From positions 29,734,983 through 29,798,982 of the forward strand of contig CM038223.1 in NCBI GenBank assembly GCA_021442155.1: DNA of 64,000 nucleotides, in the 5' to 3' direction. The notes beneath the pieces are model-generated. The model made no database searches. It was not told the origin of the DNA and was given only the letters and a program-made list of their open reading frames with translations. The position numbers and the translations under genes are program-made. This document shows positions 1 through 11,207 of the stretch, one piece after another (the first letter of the stretch is position 1; each line of letters starts with the position of its first letter). The stretch is from Cymbidium sinense. Taxonomy: Eukaryota; Streptophyta; Magnoliopsida; Asparagales; Orchidaceae.

Positions 1-639
1 TGGTGGCATAACATTTTAGCAATGCTTGATTTTTATTTAAGTTGTGTAAACTCACTCTTCTCTCTTATTCCAAATCCATGATCAATAGATTGAGAGTTTT
101 TCTTTTCATGTCAGAACCAAGTTAAAGGGTGGAGTTCTTCAAATTTCAAGATTCTAGAATTTTGGGTTTGGGGGCTTTCTTTTTTACTCTAGACCCACGA
201 TCAATGAAAAGCCTTTTTATCTCTCACTGAATCTAAGATTAATGGTGAAAATGTTTTAAATTTTACTTTTAGAGAGAAAATTACACAAATAAAGTATTTT
301 CAAAAATTTTTACCTATAATTAATGGTAGCAGGCTTTGATCTTGTCTCATGTATGAGAAGAACACTTTTGTACGACAACAGAAAGCACACTATTAAGAGT
401 GTAAGTGATCCTAAGCAAGAATGGGGTAGGTGGGTTAGATGGAGAGTGAGTGAAAAGAAGAAGAAGATGAGTGGTGGTAGTTCTCCTGATTTTATAAAGG
501 ATTTAAGCAAACGTTCTAACTATTGGGGGTGATTTTATTCTCCATAATTGTTTCCCTTACTCCTCTTTTGGTGGTTATTACTATTAGGGTGGGACCAAAG
601 TTTTTTTTCTTTTAAAACTAAAGGGTATCGTGATTGCGC
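1..639. other. unassigned AT-rich sequence
   Basis: No gene or clear repeat is recognised. Two overlapping opposite-strand reading frames of fewer than 70 codons (around 310-532) show no protein-family features and mirror each other, so they are not annotated. The stretch leads into the motif-rich segment at about 640. Confidence 0.4.
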
Positions 640-800
640 CTCAGTGCTAGGATCATAGCAATGCAGCGCTATAATATTTAAGTAGGCAACTATCAGGGGC
701 AGTTTGAGTTTCTAGATTTTGTAAGACAGACAACACTGTAATGCCCTAATTTAAGATTTTCAATTTATTTTATTTTCTTAGATGCAAACAAAATTGCCCA
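640..800 (+). repeat. degenerate direct-repeat segment, left copy (possible LTR remnant)
   Basis: This segment resembles 5770-5960. Both carry a GCGCCTCAGTGCTA / GCACCTCAACACTGCTA motif, then AATAGCA-type and GCGCTAT/GGTGCTAT motifs, then a TATA-like stretch. Both end in a run of TTTATTTTATTT followed by TTAGATGCAAAC. The two lie about 5.1 kb apart in the same orientation and bracket the PMD-like pseudogene and the minisatellite. They could be worn remains of an LTR pair, but the match is weak and was judged by eye. Bases 801-1018 hold nothing recognisable. Confidence 0.35.
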
Positions 801-1018
801 CCAATGAATGTGTCATGTCGATTAAACATCATGCATTCATTAATTTTTTATTTATTTATTTTTATTTATGATTATATGTAGTAATATACTAGGAAGAGAG
901 AAAACATAGTCTTTGAAAATATCTAATCAGAAAACATCATCTTTGAAACTATCTAATCACTTTTCATTGATCATATGCAATAATGACATAAAAGAGGTTG
1001 CAGCTACAAATAATTAGC

Positions 1019-3900
1019 CTAAATTTCTTTTATACAGACAGAGGTTGTATGAGCTATATAGGCCATAGTAGATTCACTCTCTCGAACTTCATGGAGATAT
1101 TGAAGAGTAGCTTTCTGGTCATTGACTAATGAGGAAAGAATTTGCTTGAGTTTGGTCACTAGAGTGTCTGTTTGTGTACAACCATCTTCTATAGCTGTGA
1201 TAGCCCGTCTAACCATAGATCTCCTTTCCAATAGATACTTTCTCCTTAGTTGTAATTATCTCAATTCAATAGATATGTTGAGAAGCTCAATCTATTCTCT
1301 AGAAAGATCTCTCTTATAAGATCTTAGTGCTATGAGACTATGCTTAAGATCTTGGTGGACCAAAGAGACTTGATGTGAAGTAGTGTTGAGTGAGGTCTTT
1401 GTAGTAGTGATTGTATCTGACATAATATTTTAATAAGAATTGTATAGTGATAATAGTCCAAACTCAACATCTTTGTGTAGAGATTCCCAAAGTTGTAACT
1501 CTCTTGCTTCAAGATCCAAAGTGATGACATGATCTAATAAATAATTCACCTCCACACAGAAACTAGAAAGCTCAGGCAATACTTCCAGATAAATGCTTAG
1601 AAGTAGGTGACATAATGCCATCACTATATGACATATGCTCTTTGAAGAGCCACAATGTAGTGAATCTGAAGGCTTAGGATGTGTCCTAGAGATGAAGTAT
1701 GAAATATCTAGCCCAGATAATTACTTTTGGGATGTATAACTCGAATTAAAAATATGATGAATCTCTGTATAGGAATTAATATTTGAGGAATCATCCTGGG
1801 TATCACTCACTATCACCCAAGTCAAATATGATAAGAATGGATCATGACTAGTCATCAGAGTGATAGATTTTTCCATATGTGGATCATCTTCAATATGCAT
1901 ATGGTCACTGTTGATAGGCTGAGTAAAAGTTGGGGAAGCAACACTAGTGTATGTTGATAATATCAGTGTGACATCACTCTCCATCTATTTTACTAGTGGC
2001 TTAACTACTACTAGTGGGATGGGAATATGAGTAGAATCATCTATCCTTGTTACTCCCATATCATGACTAGCTATCATGAGACTATGAATATCTTTGTGAT
2101 CTCTCTCCTTAGCAGATGAAGCCTTTCATTATCTCTTCCTATTGTTGTCCCACTCATTTGATGATCTCTTAAGAGTTTGAGTTGAATGTTGGGGTGGGGG
2201 GATGCAAATATTGTGCTAGTCTAATATTTCATAATTTGTGACTATATATGTGAAAGCTCGCTCAAATAAGGAAGAGAGGGTATGGAAGATCCACAATAAT
2301 CATAAGTGACTAACTCTTGTGTAAGCCTCTTATGGAGTCACACAGAAACTTGATCCAGTCCCTAGGCAAAGTGAGAAAGACTATGTTATATAAGCTACTA
2401 CTAAATGAATAGACAGTGGGAGCATCCCCAGAGAATGAGTATCTATTATATCCAATATCTATGGTAGTATATATATGGGCATAACCTAAGTGAAGTTATA
2501 ATTCTTAGCCACTCTGTTGGGGTTGTATCCTCCAATATCATAGACTCATGATGCTGTTAACAAAGCCAAGCAGGTCTTAACCTAACAAGGTATTCTGCTA
2601 TGCATCTGTATCCTGGCTTTGATAATAGTTAAGGTGCCTCTCTATCGATAAGTGAATTCTAAAGCTTTGCACTAAACATTAAACAAGTAGGCTATAAAAG
2701 AATGATTTATGAATGATTTGAAAGTGATCCATCATGCATGCTGAAGCAAACATGAAAGTTAAAATTTGATCTTTATTTAAGATGATTGTAGCTCTACTTA
2801 ACTGCATCATTAGAGGAAATCACTACAAAGTAAGGAGGTGTCTCAGTACAACTAAAAGCTCTTGAAATATGTGCATGAATTCATCCATAAAAATAGTGCC
2901 AAGGAGAATCTATGCCTTAACATCATGAGTCAATCATAGTGCTCACTCTGCCTAATCCATGGTATAGGTAGGCTAATGATGTAGGTGCTAATGTTATCCT
3001 CTCACCACAAGCAAGTAAATTGGCCATCAAAATAGTGGAAGGATGAAAAAGCGTATTATGACATAGGAATATGAAATAGCACAGCTAAGTTGCAATGAAA
3101 GCTACTAAAGATAACTCCTCATTAATGTCCCATGCTAGGATTCATCGAAAATTGACTCTTCCTTCCAGCTTGAATCTGGCACTGGATGACTTCTTAGATG
3201 AATGAAATATCATGTCAAATGGATCATCTAATTATGCAAAATGAGGCAAACATACTACTAACTTGAGGAAACTCTTGGACCATGTGTCTAGAGTAATTGT
3301 GCCCCATCGCCTACGAATTGATCTCCATTCTCTGAATAATCTTGAATAATGAGCTAGAGCATGATGGAGACCTAAGTAGTATACATGACTGTCTCTCCTA
3401 TGCTACCAAACTGGCTAACATTGAAAGAGCTTATGGTATGGAGGAAAGCACTCATTGTAGGGAATGCCTATAATAGGGTGGCCTACTATATCCCGCATAT
3501 CAGCCAAGGTGATTGTCATCTAATATGGACCAATCAAGCAGGTATTGGTGATCCTATCCTAATATTTTCCTATGCTCTAGATCCAACCAAAAAGAAGGTG
3601 GCTGTAGCCAAAAAGTGATGCATAGATTGCCTGATATATGCCAGTATTTCAAAGGATGTCACCATGCATTTGTAAATGATGGTGGACTTAGTATCAAGTA
3701 GTTACTAATAGCTAATTAGGGTGTGACACATACTGACTCTGGGTCCCAATCTTCTGCCTCATGATATAATATGTGATAACCCAAAAATTTGATTGTTCTT
3801 ATAGAAGGAACATTATTTGAAACTGGATGAAATATATCATGATCCCTAAAGCTAAGATGATCTATAGCTTGCTCTAAAGAGACATCATGACTGTGTCTCA
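1019..3900 (-). pseudogene. decayed plant mobile domain (PMD)-like gene
   Basis: Read on the minus strand, fragments in several frames resemble plant mobile domain (aminotransferase-like) proteins, a family that includes Arabidopsis MAIN and MAIL1 and is also carried by plant transposable elements. The clearest stretch, about 3110 down to 2870, translates with breaks into a segment with CGERITLAPTSLAYLYHGLG, then an SPWHYFYGWIHAHI segment. Both match the general look of the conserved PMD core (ALAP..LA.LY, then a W-rich segment). Downstream, about 1984-1721 looks like a polar linker. About 1624-1019 gives leucine-, glutamate- and lysine-rich fragments such as DLEAREL and LLERRSMVRRA, consistent with a coiled-coil C-terminal region. 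Many stops and frameshifts make it non-functional. Family assignment rests on memory of the fold's sequence style, not on a search. Whether a host gene or a transposon carried it is unknown. Confidence 0.5.
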
Positions 3901-3994
3901 TATTTAAATTGATTGCCCAATTAGCAAGATCATGACTTGATGGAAGCTATGAATCAAGAGGTAAAATGTGTAAAAATTGAGCAAATGAATCCTA

Positions 3995-5165
3995 AAAAAA
4001 TCCTTTGGGAATGCCATTAGGGTTTAAAGGGTTGTTCACATGGAAAACATGTAGATTAGACTTACATCCCATTGGAATGCTAATATGGTGTTACATAGCG
4101 AATGAATAGATTAGATTTACATCCTTTTAGAATGCTATTTGGGTGTTCATATGTTGAACAGATAGATTGGACTTACATCCCTTTGGAATGGTAGTTTTAT
4201 TTAGATTGTTCTCATGAAAAACATCTAGATTGTACTTACATCCCTTTGGAATGCTTGATTTATTTATATTATTTGCATGGCGAACATATGGATTGGACTT
4301 ACATCCTTTTGGAATGCTAGCTAGCATTTGGGTTGTGCTTGCATTGCAAGAATGGGTCAAACTTACATTGATTAGAAAGCTATTGGAGTTTCATATGATA
4401 AACACATGGGTTGGGCTTACATACCTTTGGAATGTCAGTAGTGTTCACATGTAAAACATATAGATTGAACTTAAATCCTTTTGGAATGCCCGATTTATTT
4501 AGGTGTTCACATGGTGAACAAATTATAGGGTTTTTGCATATCAAACGGATAGAATACTGGGCTTACATCCCTTTAAAATGCCAAAATTATAGGGGCATTC
4601 ATATGGTGAACAAATTATAGGGTGTTCACATGGAAAATAGATAAAAAATTGGGCTTATATCCCTCTTGAATGCTAGAATTATAGGGGCATTCACATGGTG
4701 AATAAATTATAGGGTGTTCACATGGTGAACTGATAGAATACTGGGCTTACATCCCTTTGGAGTGCTAGAATTATAGAGACATTCACATGGTGAATGAATT
4801 ATACAGTGTTCACATGGAGAATGGATAAAAGATTAGGATTACATCACTTTGGAATGCCAAAATTATAGGGTCATTTGCATGCCAAATGGATATATTGGAC
4901 TTACATTCCTTTGGAATGGTAAGTTTACAGGGTCATTTGCATGCCAAATGGATAGATTGGACTTACATCCCTTTGGAATGCCAGGTTCATAAGGTTGTTT
5001 GTATGGAAAATTGATAGATTGGACTTACATCCCTTTGGAATGCCAAGTTTAGAAATGGATAGATTAGACTTACATCCTTTTGTAATGCTAAGTTCATAGG
5101 TCATTTGTGTGGAAAATAGATAAATTGGACTTATATTCCTTTAGAATTCTTGAATTATAAAGGAA
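3995..5165. repeat. minisatellite, about 18 degenerate units of ~60 bp
   Basis: The phrase ACTTACATCCCTTTGGAATG recurs about 18 times with small changes, for example near 4063, 4172, 4235, 4296, 4468, 4747, 4900, 4958 and 5021. Spacing is 45-95 bp, most often about 60 bp. Between phrases sit variable linkers of the type GGGTCATTTGCATGCCAAATGGATAGATTGG or GTTCACATGGTGAACAAATTATAGG. Some linkers contain small inverted repeats (TTTGCATGCCAAA, GTTCACATGGTGAAC). Short opposite-strand frames repeating IPKGCKSN are a by-product of the repeat. It adjoins the upstream end of the PMD-like pseudogene. Confidence 0.85.
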
Positions 5166-5219
5166 TTCACATAGTGAACAAATTATAAGGTGTTTGCACA
5201 ATAAACATTAATAGGTTAT

Positions 5220-5825
5220 TCTGGGAGATGGCGCCTCAATGTTGTATGGCACCTAGGTGCTATGAAGGGGAGCACCTTGGAGTTGTAGATCATGACACTT
5301 GGGCATTATTAGGATGGTGCCTCAGTGCTAAGAAATTAGCACCATGGTGCTATAACAAAGATTTATATTTAAGATCCTGTGAAGGAAACACTTCGGTACT
5401 GCTGAAATAACATCGTGACATCATAGGTGCTATAAGGATGGTTAAAAGTAGATTGGCAGATTGACTAATGCCTAAGTGCTGATTATGTAGTGATATAATG
5501 CTAGTCAAAAGACTGTTCAAATGGATTGATAGGTTAGTAGCTAAATTTAGCATATAGAATAACTTTTTGACCAGCTCTACGGTGTAGCGTTAGAGCCCCG
5601 TGATGCTACATCAATATCTGATACACTTCTTACTTTCAATCAGTTTCAAAATTAATAGTAATAAATGATAATAAGTGCACTTTTTGACTAGTACAGTAAC
5701 TACCTTGACTATCTAACTGACACCTAGGCATTGCATGTGAGCGTTGTGATGCTGGTTCCTTGTTCTAGAACCTGAGAGGTTAGCACCTCAACACTGCTAA
5801 TGTAATAGCATGGTGCTATGTCTAG
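5220..5825. repeat. cluster of short GCACC/GGTGC dyad motifs
   Basis: Many short motifs built on GCACCTAGGTGCTAT, GCACCTTGG, GTGCCTCAGTGCTA and GCACCATGGTGCTAT are strewn over about 600 bp (strong examples at 5248-5265 and 5338-5353). Several are self-complementary (CACCTAGGTG, GCACCATGGTGC). They stand out in an otherwise AT-rich window. The cluster ends at a TATA box, so it may be the upstream (U3) part of an old LTR. Confidence 0.5.
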
Positions 5826-5960
5826 TCTATAAATTGACCCCATGGGTTATGGATTTTTCATTATGTAGCCTTTTTCTATAGAAACCCTTAGAGCCTTCTT
5901 CCTCTCTACCTTTTCTCTTGAGATGTTCAGTTTATTTTATTTTATTTAGATGCAAACATT
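5770..5960 (+). repeat. degenerate direct-repeat segment, right copy (possible LTR remnant)
   Basis: Partner of the segment at 640-800: the same order of GCACCTCA, AATAGCA, GGTGCTAT, TATA-like stretch and terminal TTTATTTTATTTAGATGCAAAC. The TATA box at 5826 lies inside it. Confidence 0.35.
5826..5836 (+). promoter_or_regulatory. putative TATA box after the GCACC motif cluster
   Basis: TCTATAAATTG lies just after the dyad-rich cluster and is followed by a pyrimidine-rich leader-like stretch (5890-5930). This layout resembles an LTR promoter. No transcript evidence can be seen; it is inferred from position and motif only. Confidence 0.35.
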
Positions 5961-6422
5961 AAAATAAAATAAAACTTTATCAATTCAAAACATATAATTA
6001 TTATCATCAAAATCTAAAATTATAAGTCCATGGGAAAATGGGGATAACAATCACCCTCTTTATGATGAAGTAAACCTATGTTAGTAATCATGTAGATGAA
6101 GGTGCAAAATGACCTTGTATCACACTTTCAAATCAAATTTACGAAACTAATTAATAATGCTCCCTCTTGATGTATGCATGTTGAAAATTTTAAGAAATCA
6201 ACATAATTAGTTCTCCTTCTTTTGGCAACACCAAAAATGATAAAAATAATATTAAATAAATTTAAAGATTTTGACCTAACATATCAAATATATGTCTTGA
6301 AGTACAAAATCATTCTTCAGATAAAGATTTTGTAAAAATATTAATGATTTGTAAATCAATATTAATAAATTCAATGTTCACATCACTTATAAGAATATGA
6401 TCCTATGGTGTTTAAAAAGAGA
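5961..6422. other. unassigned AT-rich sequence
   Basis: No gene or repeat is recognised between the motif block and the start of GL1. Confidence 0.4.
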
Positions 6423-8052
6423 TGTGGGGACACCATGAAATCTTAAGGGGTACTTATTAAAATGATCGAGTGTGACATTAAGGAATGATATACTACTTAA
6501 AAAAGTAGAAATATCCGTTTACAATGGACTTAATTATTTAAGGACTCCTAAGACTAACGAGTCTTTGTATATTATGGATTTTTCTCCTACCATATGATGA
6601 ATAAAATAATAAAGGGTTTATTTTAAACTGGGTTATAATTTCCCTATAGTGGCAACCCCCATACTTAATTACATTATGAAGAAGATTTTATGACTCCACA
6701 CAGATCTCAAAAATTTCTTATTTAGATGATTAAATATGACATTAAAGGAAAATACATCATCTGAGATAAAATTATCACCGTAGAATTGATTCATTCACTT
6801 AATAAAAGCTCTTAAAATAGATAGATTGAATAGGGTTTATTTTATTGTATGCTTCATAGTTCTCTAGTGGGGTACAACTTAAGAAAGAGATAATTTTTTT
6901 TATGAAAACTCTTGATTATAGAAATTAATTTTTATCTCTATTTAGATTTCAAGGCTAGGGATTCAAAGAAAGTTTATTTAGGAGATGTAAAAAAAATGTT
7001 CCAAGGAGGAAGAGATATCTTTGGAAGCCAAAATGGATTAAGTAGGAAATGCTTTTAGATAGTGGGAGACCTAATAAGCATTTCAAATTATCAGCATTAT
7101 ATTTTTTAAAATTAAATTTATTTAGATTTTAATTAGCATTTTATTAAAAAATTTAGACTTAGATTCTAATAGCATAAAACTATAGAATTTCCTAATCAGT
7201 GAAGACTTATTCTAATAAGTTCATTCGAACCCTAATTCTAAAAGTGCTTTTGATACAAATCAGAAGCTCGACTTAATCCAATCCTTGGAAATTAGGCCCT
7301 TTAATCATTTGAGAATAAAAACCTATTTTGGAGTCTTTTGGTCTTACTTTCCACTTAGAAGGCTTGCTAGCTATCACCTCCTAAATAATTTTAAATCTAT
7401 CATCCAATCTTAAGAATGCAAGATAGTTTGACTATTACAATAAAAAAAAATCTACAAATCTAAACTCAACCCTTAACCCTAAGATCTCGACTAGCATATT
7501 ATGCTCCTAGCTAATTGAATAATTTTTTAAGTTTTATGCATTTTTGACTCATAATTCCATTTAAGATTTTGGGTATGCAAATCATGCCTAAAAGAGATGC
7601 AGCTAGAAATGAGTCATGAGCCAAATTAGAAAAGAAGCCAAACTTCTTCCTCAGGTCAGATACTCCCTTATTTGTAATGGAAGTGTCCAATTCAAGGAGT
7701 TGAGAGGAAATATGTAATCATGGTTTACAAAGTCTAATTATTTATACATCATTTTCATCCCGATAGCCTTAACATTAGTGAGGTTATGAGTTGATTATTC
7801 TTATGTTTAAGATGAATTAATTTAATGGGATAGAAAAATAAATTTTCTTAAGAGCCTAATGCATCTAGGCTTCATCATAACACATCAAAACCATAGAAAT
7901 AAACCTATGAAAAGTAAGTTTTTTCTATTACACACCCTAAAATAAATTAAATTAAATGGGCCAGTATGGCTAGGTACCATTGTACACCCTCAAAGAAAAC
8001 AAAATGGCCAGCTAGCTCTGCCCTTATATAACCTGGCCTAGATTACAATCTT

Positions 8053-8057
8053 GATCT
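8053..8057 (+). other. target-site duplication of CL1, left (GATCT)
   Basis: GATCT immediately precedes the TGTTGAG start of CL1; the right partner is GATCC at 11203-11207, a match at four of five bases. Confidence 0.45.
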
Positions 8058-9553
8058 TGTTGAGTATACACCTTTTGTATCTCATCATTTGATTTGATGA
8101 TAAGAAACCTTATGTAGTAAGAATTAATTATTTCTTTGTAGGATAAATATCCATATTAATTATTATGAATGCTATTCTTAATTTTGGTTTATATTGATGA
8201 TAAATATATATTTTTGATGCTACTAATTATTTATTTCAAGTGTCTTTGGAAATTCACCACACTCAAGTTGCTAAGTCAGATCAGATAATTCATATCAACT
8301 AGACTAGGGTAGTTTATAAATTTTTGAAGACTTACAATAATATGGCAAATAAAGAGCTCAATAAAATGAAATTGATGGTTTATTTATTTCAAAATATTTT
8401 ACTTAAATTTATCCATAATTTCTACATGTTAAAATTGTATTATTCTTTAATTATTCTCTTACTTATCCATTTTGAATAATAAAACTAAGTACATGAGTTA
8501 AGTTTTATTTAATGTGCTTTCAAGAAAGAAAATTTAATTTCATACTGCATGAAATCATTTCCATGCTTAATTATATTGATCATCCATTTATTTCTTGAAT
8601 GGGAATAAAATTATTCTAGAATTATTCTAATTATCCTTTTCTCTCTTCTATCCTTTTATTTTCTCTCTCATGTCATCATTATCATCTAAATTGTGTTTTG
8701 GTTGAATTTTTTTTATAGATTTATTTATAAATTGTGATTTATTCAAATCATCTCCATAATATTTCCCTCATTTATCTGAATTTAAATTGAATATTCATTG
8801 CCATATTGATGCAAATTAGACTTAGCCATTTATAAAATGATTTGGCCGAGCCTATATCAATTTATTTCAGCTAATTTGAGTTTAATTAAATTAATTTAAG
8901 TTAACTTAAAATTGAAGTCAAATCAATTTTGATTAAATAACCTTTCCCTTTTTAATTAATCCTTTTTAAGATTGTATTTTTGGCCGGCCATATTAAACAA
9001 ATTTAAACTATTTTAAATTATATTTGTTGCTTGAAAAGAATATTAATTAATCATCTTGGATTTAAATTAACTACTTGCATTGATTTGAGATTATTCTAAT
9101 TAAGAAATAAATTATGGTAAAAAACCATATTGATTTTTCTACAATTATTTTATTTAGATTAATTATTGTTATTATCTATTAAATCTTGCTCAAATTGATT
9201 AATCATATCATGAATTAAATTCAAATTGAATCCTTACTTGAAAACTAGCTTGGCCGACCACCTTGCTTCAGATATTATTTTCTAAGTAAATTAAAATAAT
9301 TCCATCTTAGATTGATTGCAATTCTTGAATTAAGCTTTATTTGTTAAATCTTATTAACCCCTCTTAATTTTTTTATTTTGCCCAACCATACATGCTTAAT
9401 ATCAGTTTGATTTTAAATTTTTATCCATGTGTTGAATTATTCAAAGTTCAAATTTCTTCCAAAAAAAACTTTCCCTCTCTGTCATATTTGGTCAAAATTG
9501 CTATTGCTTTGATTATATTTTATTTGATTAGTATAATTGATTGTATTCTATCA

Positions 9554-9574
9554 TCTCTCTCTCTCTCTCTCTCT
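9554..9574 (+). repeat. (CT)n microsatellite
   Basis: About ten CT units lie within CL1, roughly 320 bp upstream of its TATA-like box. Confidence 0.9.
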
Positions 9575-9892
9575 AAATTTCTCTTTGGCTAAAATCCTCC
9601 TCATTGGATTCTTCATTATTTGTTTAAAATCCTCCATTCAAAATTTGAATACTTTCCATGATTAAAATTCCCTCTCTTACCTTAGTTGATCCAATATTTT
9701 TTTATTTCATTGGATTAAAATCCAAATTACTACCTAATTAATCATCCCTCCTCTTTCTCTCATGGCCATAAATCATCAAGAGTAAAACCCTTGTTAATTT
9801 TATTTGATTGGGTAATCAAAATAAAATTATTTTTTGAATAAATTTTTCCTCCAACTACATCATGCTTGGCCGACCCCTTTAGTCCCCCTTTT

Positions 9893-9902
9893 CTATTTAA
9901 AG
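9893..9902 (+). promoter_or_regulatory. putative TATA box of CL1
   Basis: CTATTTAAAG lies about 30 bp downstream of a TTGGCCGACCCC motif. The homologous place in CL2 (17604-17613, minus strand) also reads CTATTTAAAA, again beside a GGCCGACC motif, which supports it as the LTR core promoter. Confidence 0.5.
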
Positions 9903-10789
9903 TGGCTTAGACTTAGGGTTATCTTTCTTCTTTTTATAACTTTTCTCCACTCTTGCCCGACCCCTTGCTACATCATTCTCTTGGAGATTTTTTTGATTCA
10001 AGTACTACTGCTCTTTCATCATCCTTCCTTCGCCGTTGGTTGAAAGCTTGTGTTGAAGATTACTTGGTAGATTTGAAGGATTAGTAAAAATACATCCTTG
10101 GACAAAAGTTTGCTTAGTGTTCTCAAGTTTCCAAGGTGCTTAACTCTTTATCTTACCACATTTTCCTTTGGTTGAAACATATAATCAAGGTATGCATGAA
10201 GAATGTTAAGAATTGATTGATGTTCCATTTTGGACAAATTCTTTGATTAGTTTGGATAAATATTTGTGCTTGAAGTTCTCTTCCTCTCTTCTTACGTTCA
10301 TAAATCTTTAAGTGGAAGACATCTTCTATTTTATTTAAATTTCATGCAAGAGATTAGTTAGCTTATATTTACAAAATGCTTAATCACTTGCATATAATAT
10401 CGTTATTGTGAAAAAGATCTTAAGTAAACTTGTTTGATTTGGTTTTTCTAAAAATGCTTATTATATAACACAAGATTACACATATCATTTGTTTTGGTTT
10501 ATGATTTATATATTTAAATCAATATTGTGTGGTGCTTTCTTATATCATTTTAAATTGCTTTGATTTTAAGCCTTCATTTGTTTTAAAATAGATCAAGTTT
10601 CTTTAAAGACTAAGTTTGCATCCAACATTCCATACAAGCTCTTGCATTAACTTCAATCTAAAATAAATAAGAAGTGAGCTATCTTTTATTATTTGTCTTG
10701 ATATTATTTTAGTTGGTTGTGAGTGCAAAATATTTTTAAAATTAAGAGTTAGATCTTTTGTATATTTTCTCTTCTTTTTCTTGTACATT

Positions 10790-10925
10790 GTTTGGGTTGT
10801 ACTTGCCTATGAAGAAAAACTTAGTGTTTGGTTGTACTTATGTAGTAAAGTACATGTTGAGATTGTACTTATCTAGTGTAAGAAAGTATGGTATTACTTG
10901 CTTGTGTAGGAAAGTACAAGAGATT
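10790..10925 (+). repeat. short tandem repeats near the CL1 3' end
   Basis: Four to five imperfect copies of GTTGTACTTNCCTANNNNAGAAAGTAC, about 30-40 bp apart. Matching runs occur in CL2 (16385-16480), CL4 (48635-48715) and CL5 (53890-53970), so the run is a family trait. Copy number differs between elements. Confidence 0.6.
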
Positions 10926-11202
10926 TGTTGTAATCTCATTTTGACTTAGTGAATTCCTAGCTTGGGTTGTTAGGCGTGGATGTAAGCTAATTTTTGGGTT
11001 TGCTCGAACCACATAAAATCATTGTGTCCTCTGCTTGTCTTTTATGTGTTTTACTTTGGTTGTTTGTTGCATTGTTATTTTATTGATTATTAAATTTAAT
11101 CAATTACAACTAAACTTTCTACAAAGTTTTAAAAACTATGTTTTAATTTGATAATCTTTTAAAATACCCAATTCCCCCATTAAGTGCCATAGCCTCTTAA
11201 TA

Positions 11203-11207
11203 GATCC
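11203..11207 (+). other. target-site duplication of CL1, right (GATCC)
   Basis: Partner of GATCT at 8053-8057. Block 4 homology resumes directly after it. Confidence 0.45.

Larger units (their letters stand above)
8058..11202 (+). mobile_element. CL1: solo copia-like LTR (about 3.1 kb)
   Basis: It starts TGTTGAG, and interrupts GL1 at the block 5/block 4 border. Features in order: a TTTGATGATAAGAAACC segment near the start; several TTGGCCGACC motifs (for example 9250 and 9866); a TATA-like box at 9893; a leader-like stretch; four to five tandem copies of a GTTGTACTT...AAAGTAC phrase at 10790-10920; then a segment at 10965-11030 with GGCGTGGATGTAAG and CGAACCACATAAA. That last segment is typical of the 3' part of Ty1-copia LTRs of the SIRE/Maximus kind, as I recall them. 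It ends CTTAATA. No second LTR or coding region follows, so a solo LTR is inferred. Confidence 0.65.

Noticed and set aside
3385..3618. 77-codon plus-strand frame
   Set aside because: Antisense to the PMD-like remnant, with no family features of its own.
4127..4620. Three frames with repeated IPKGCKSN or HPFGM phrases
   Set aside because: By-products of the minisatellite on each strand.
3995..5165. Possible CRISPR-like array
   Set aside because: Unit length and spacing vary widely, both repeat and linker drift, and the context is a plant genome.
9250..9870. TTGGCCGACC motifs as DRE/CRT-like cold-response elements
   Set aside because: CCGAC is present, but the motif is scattered through CL1 and CL2 and no function can be argued from sequence alone.
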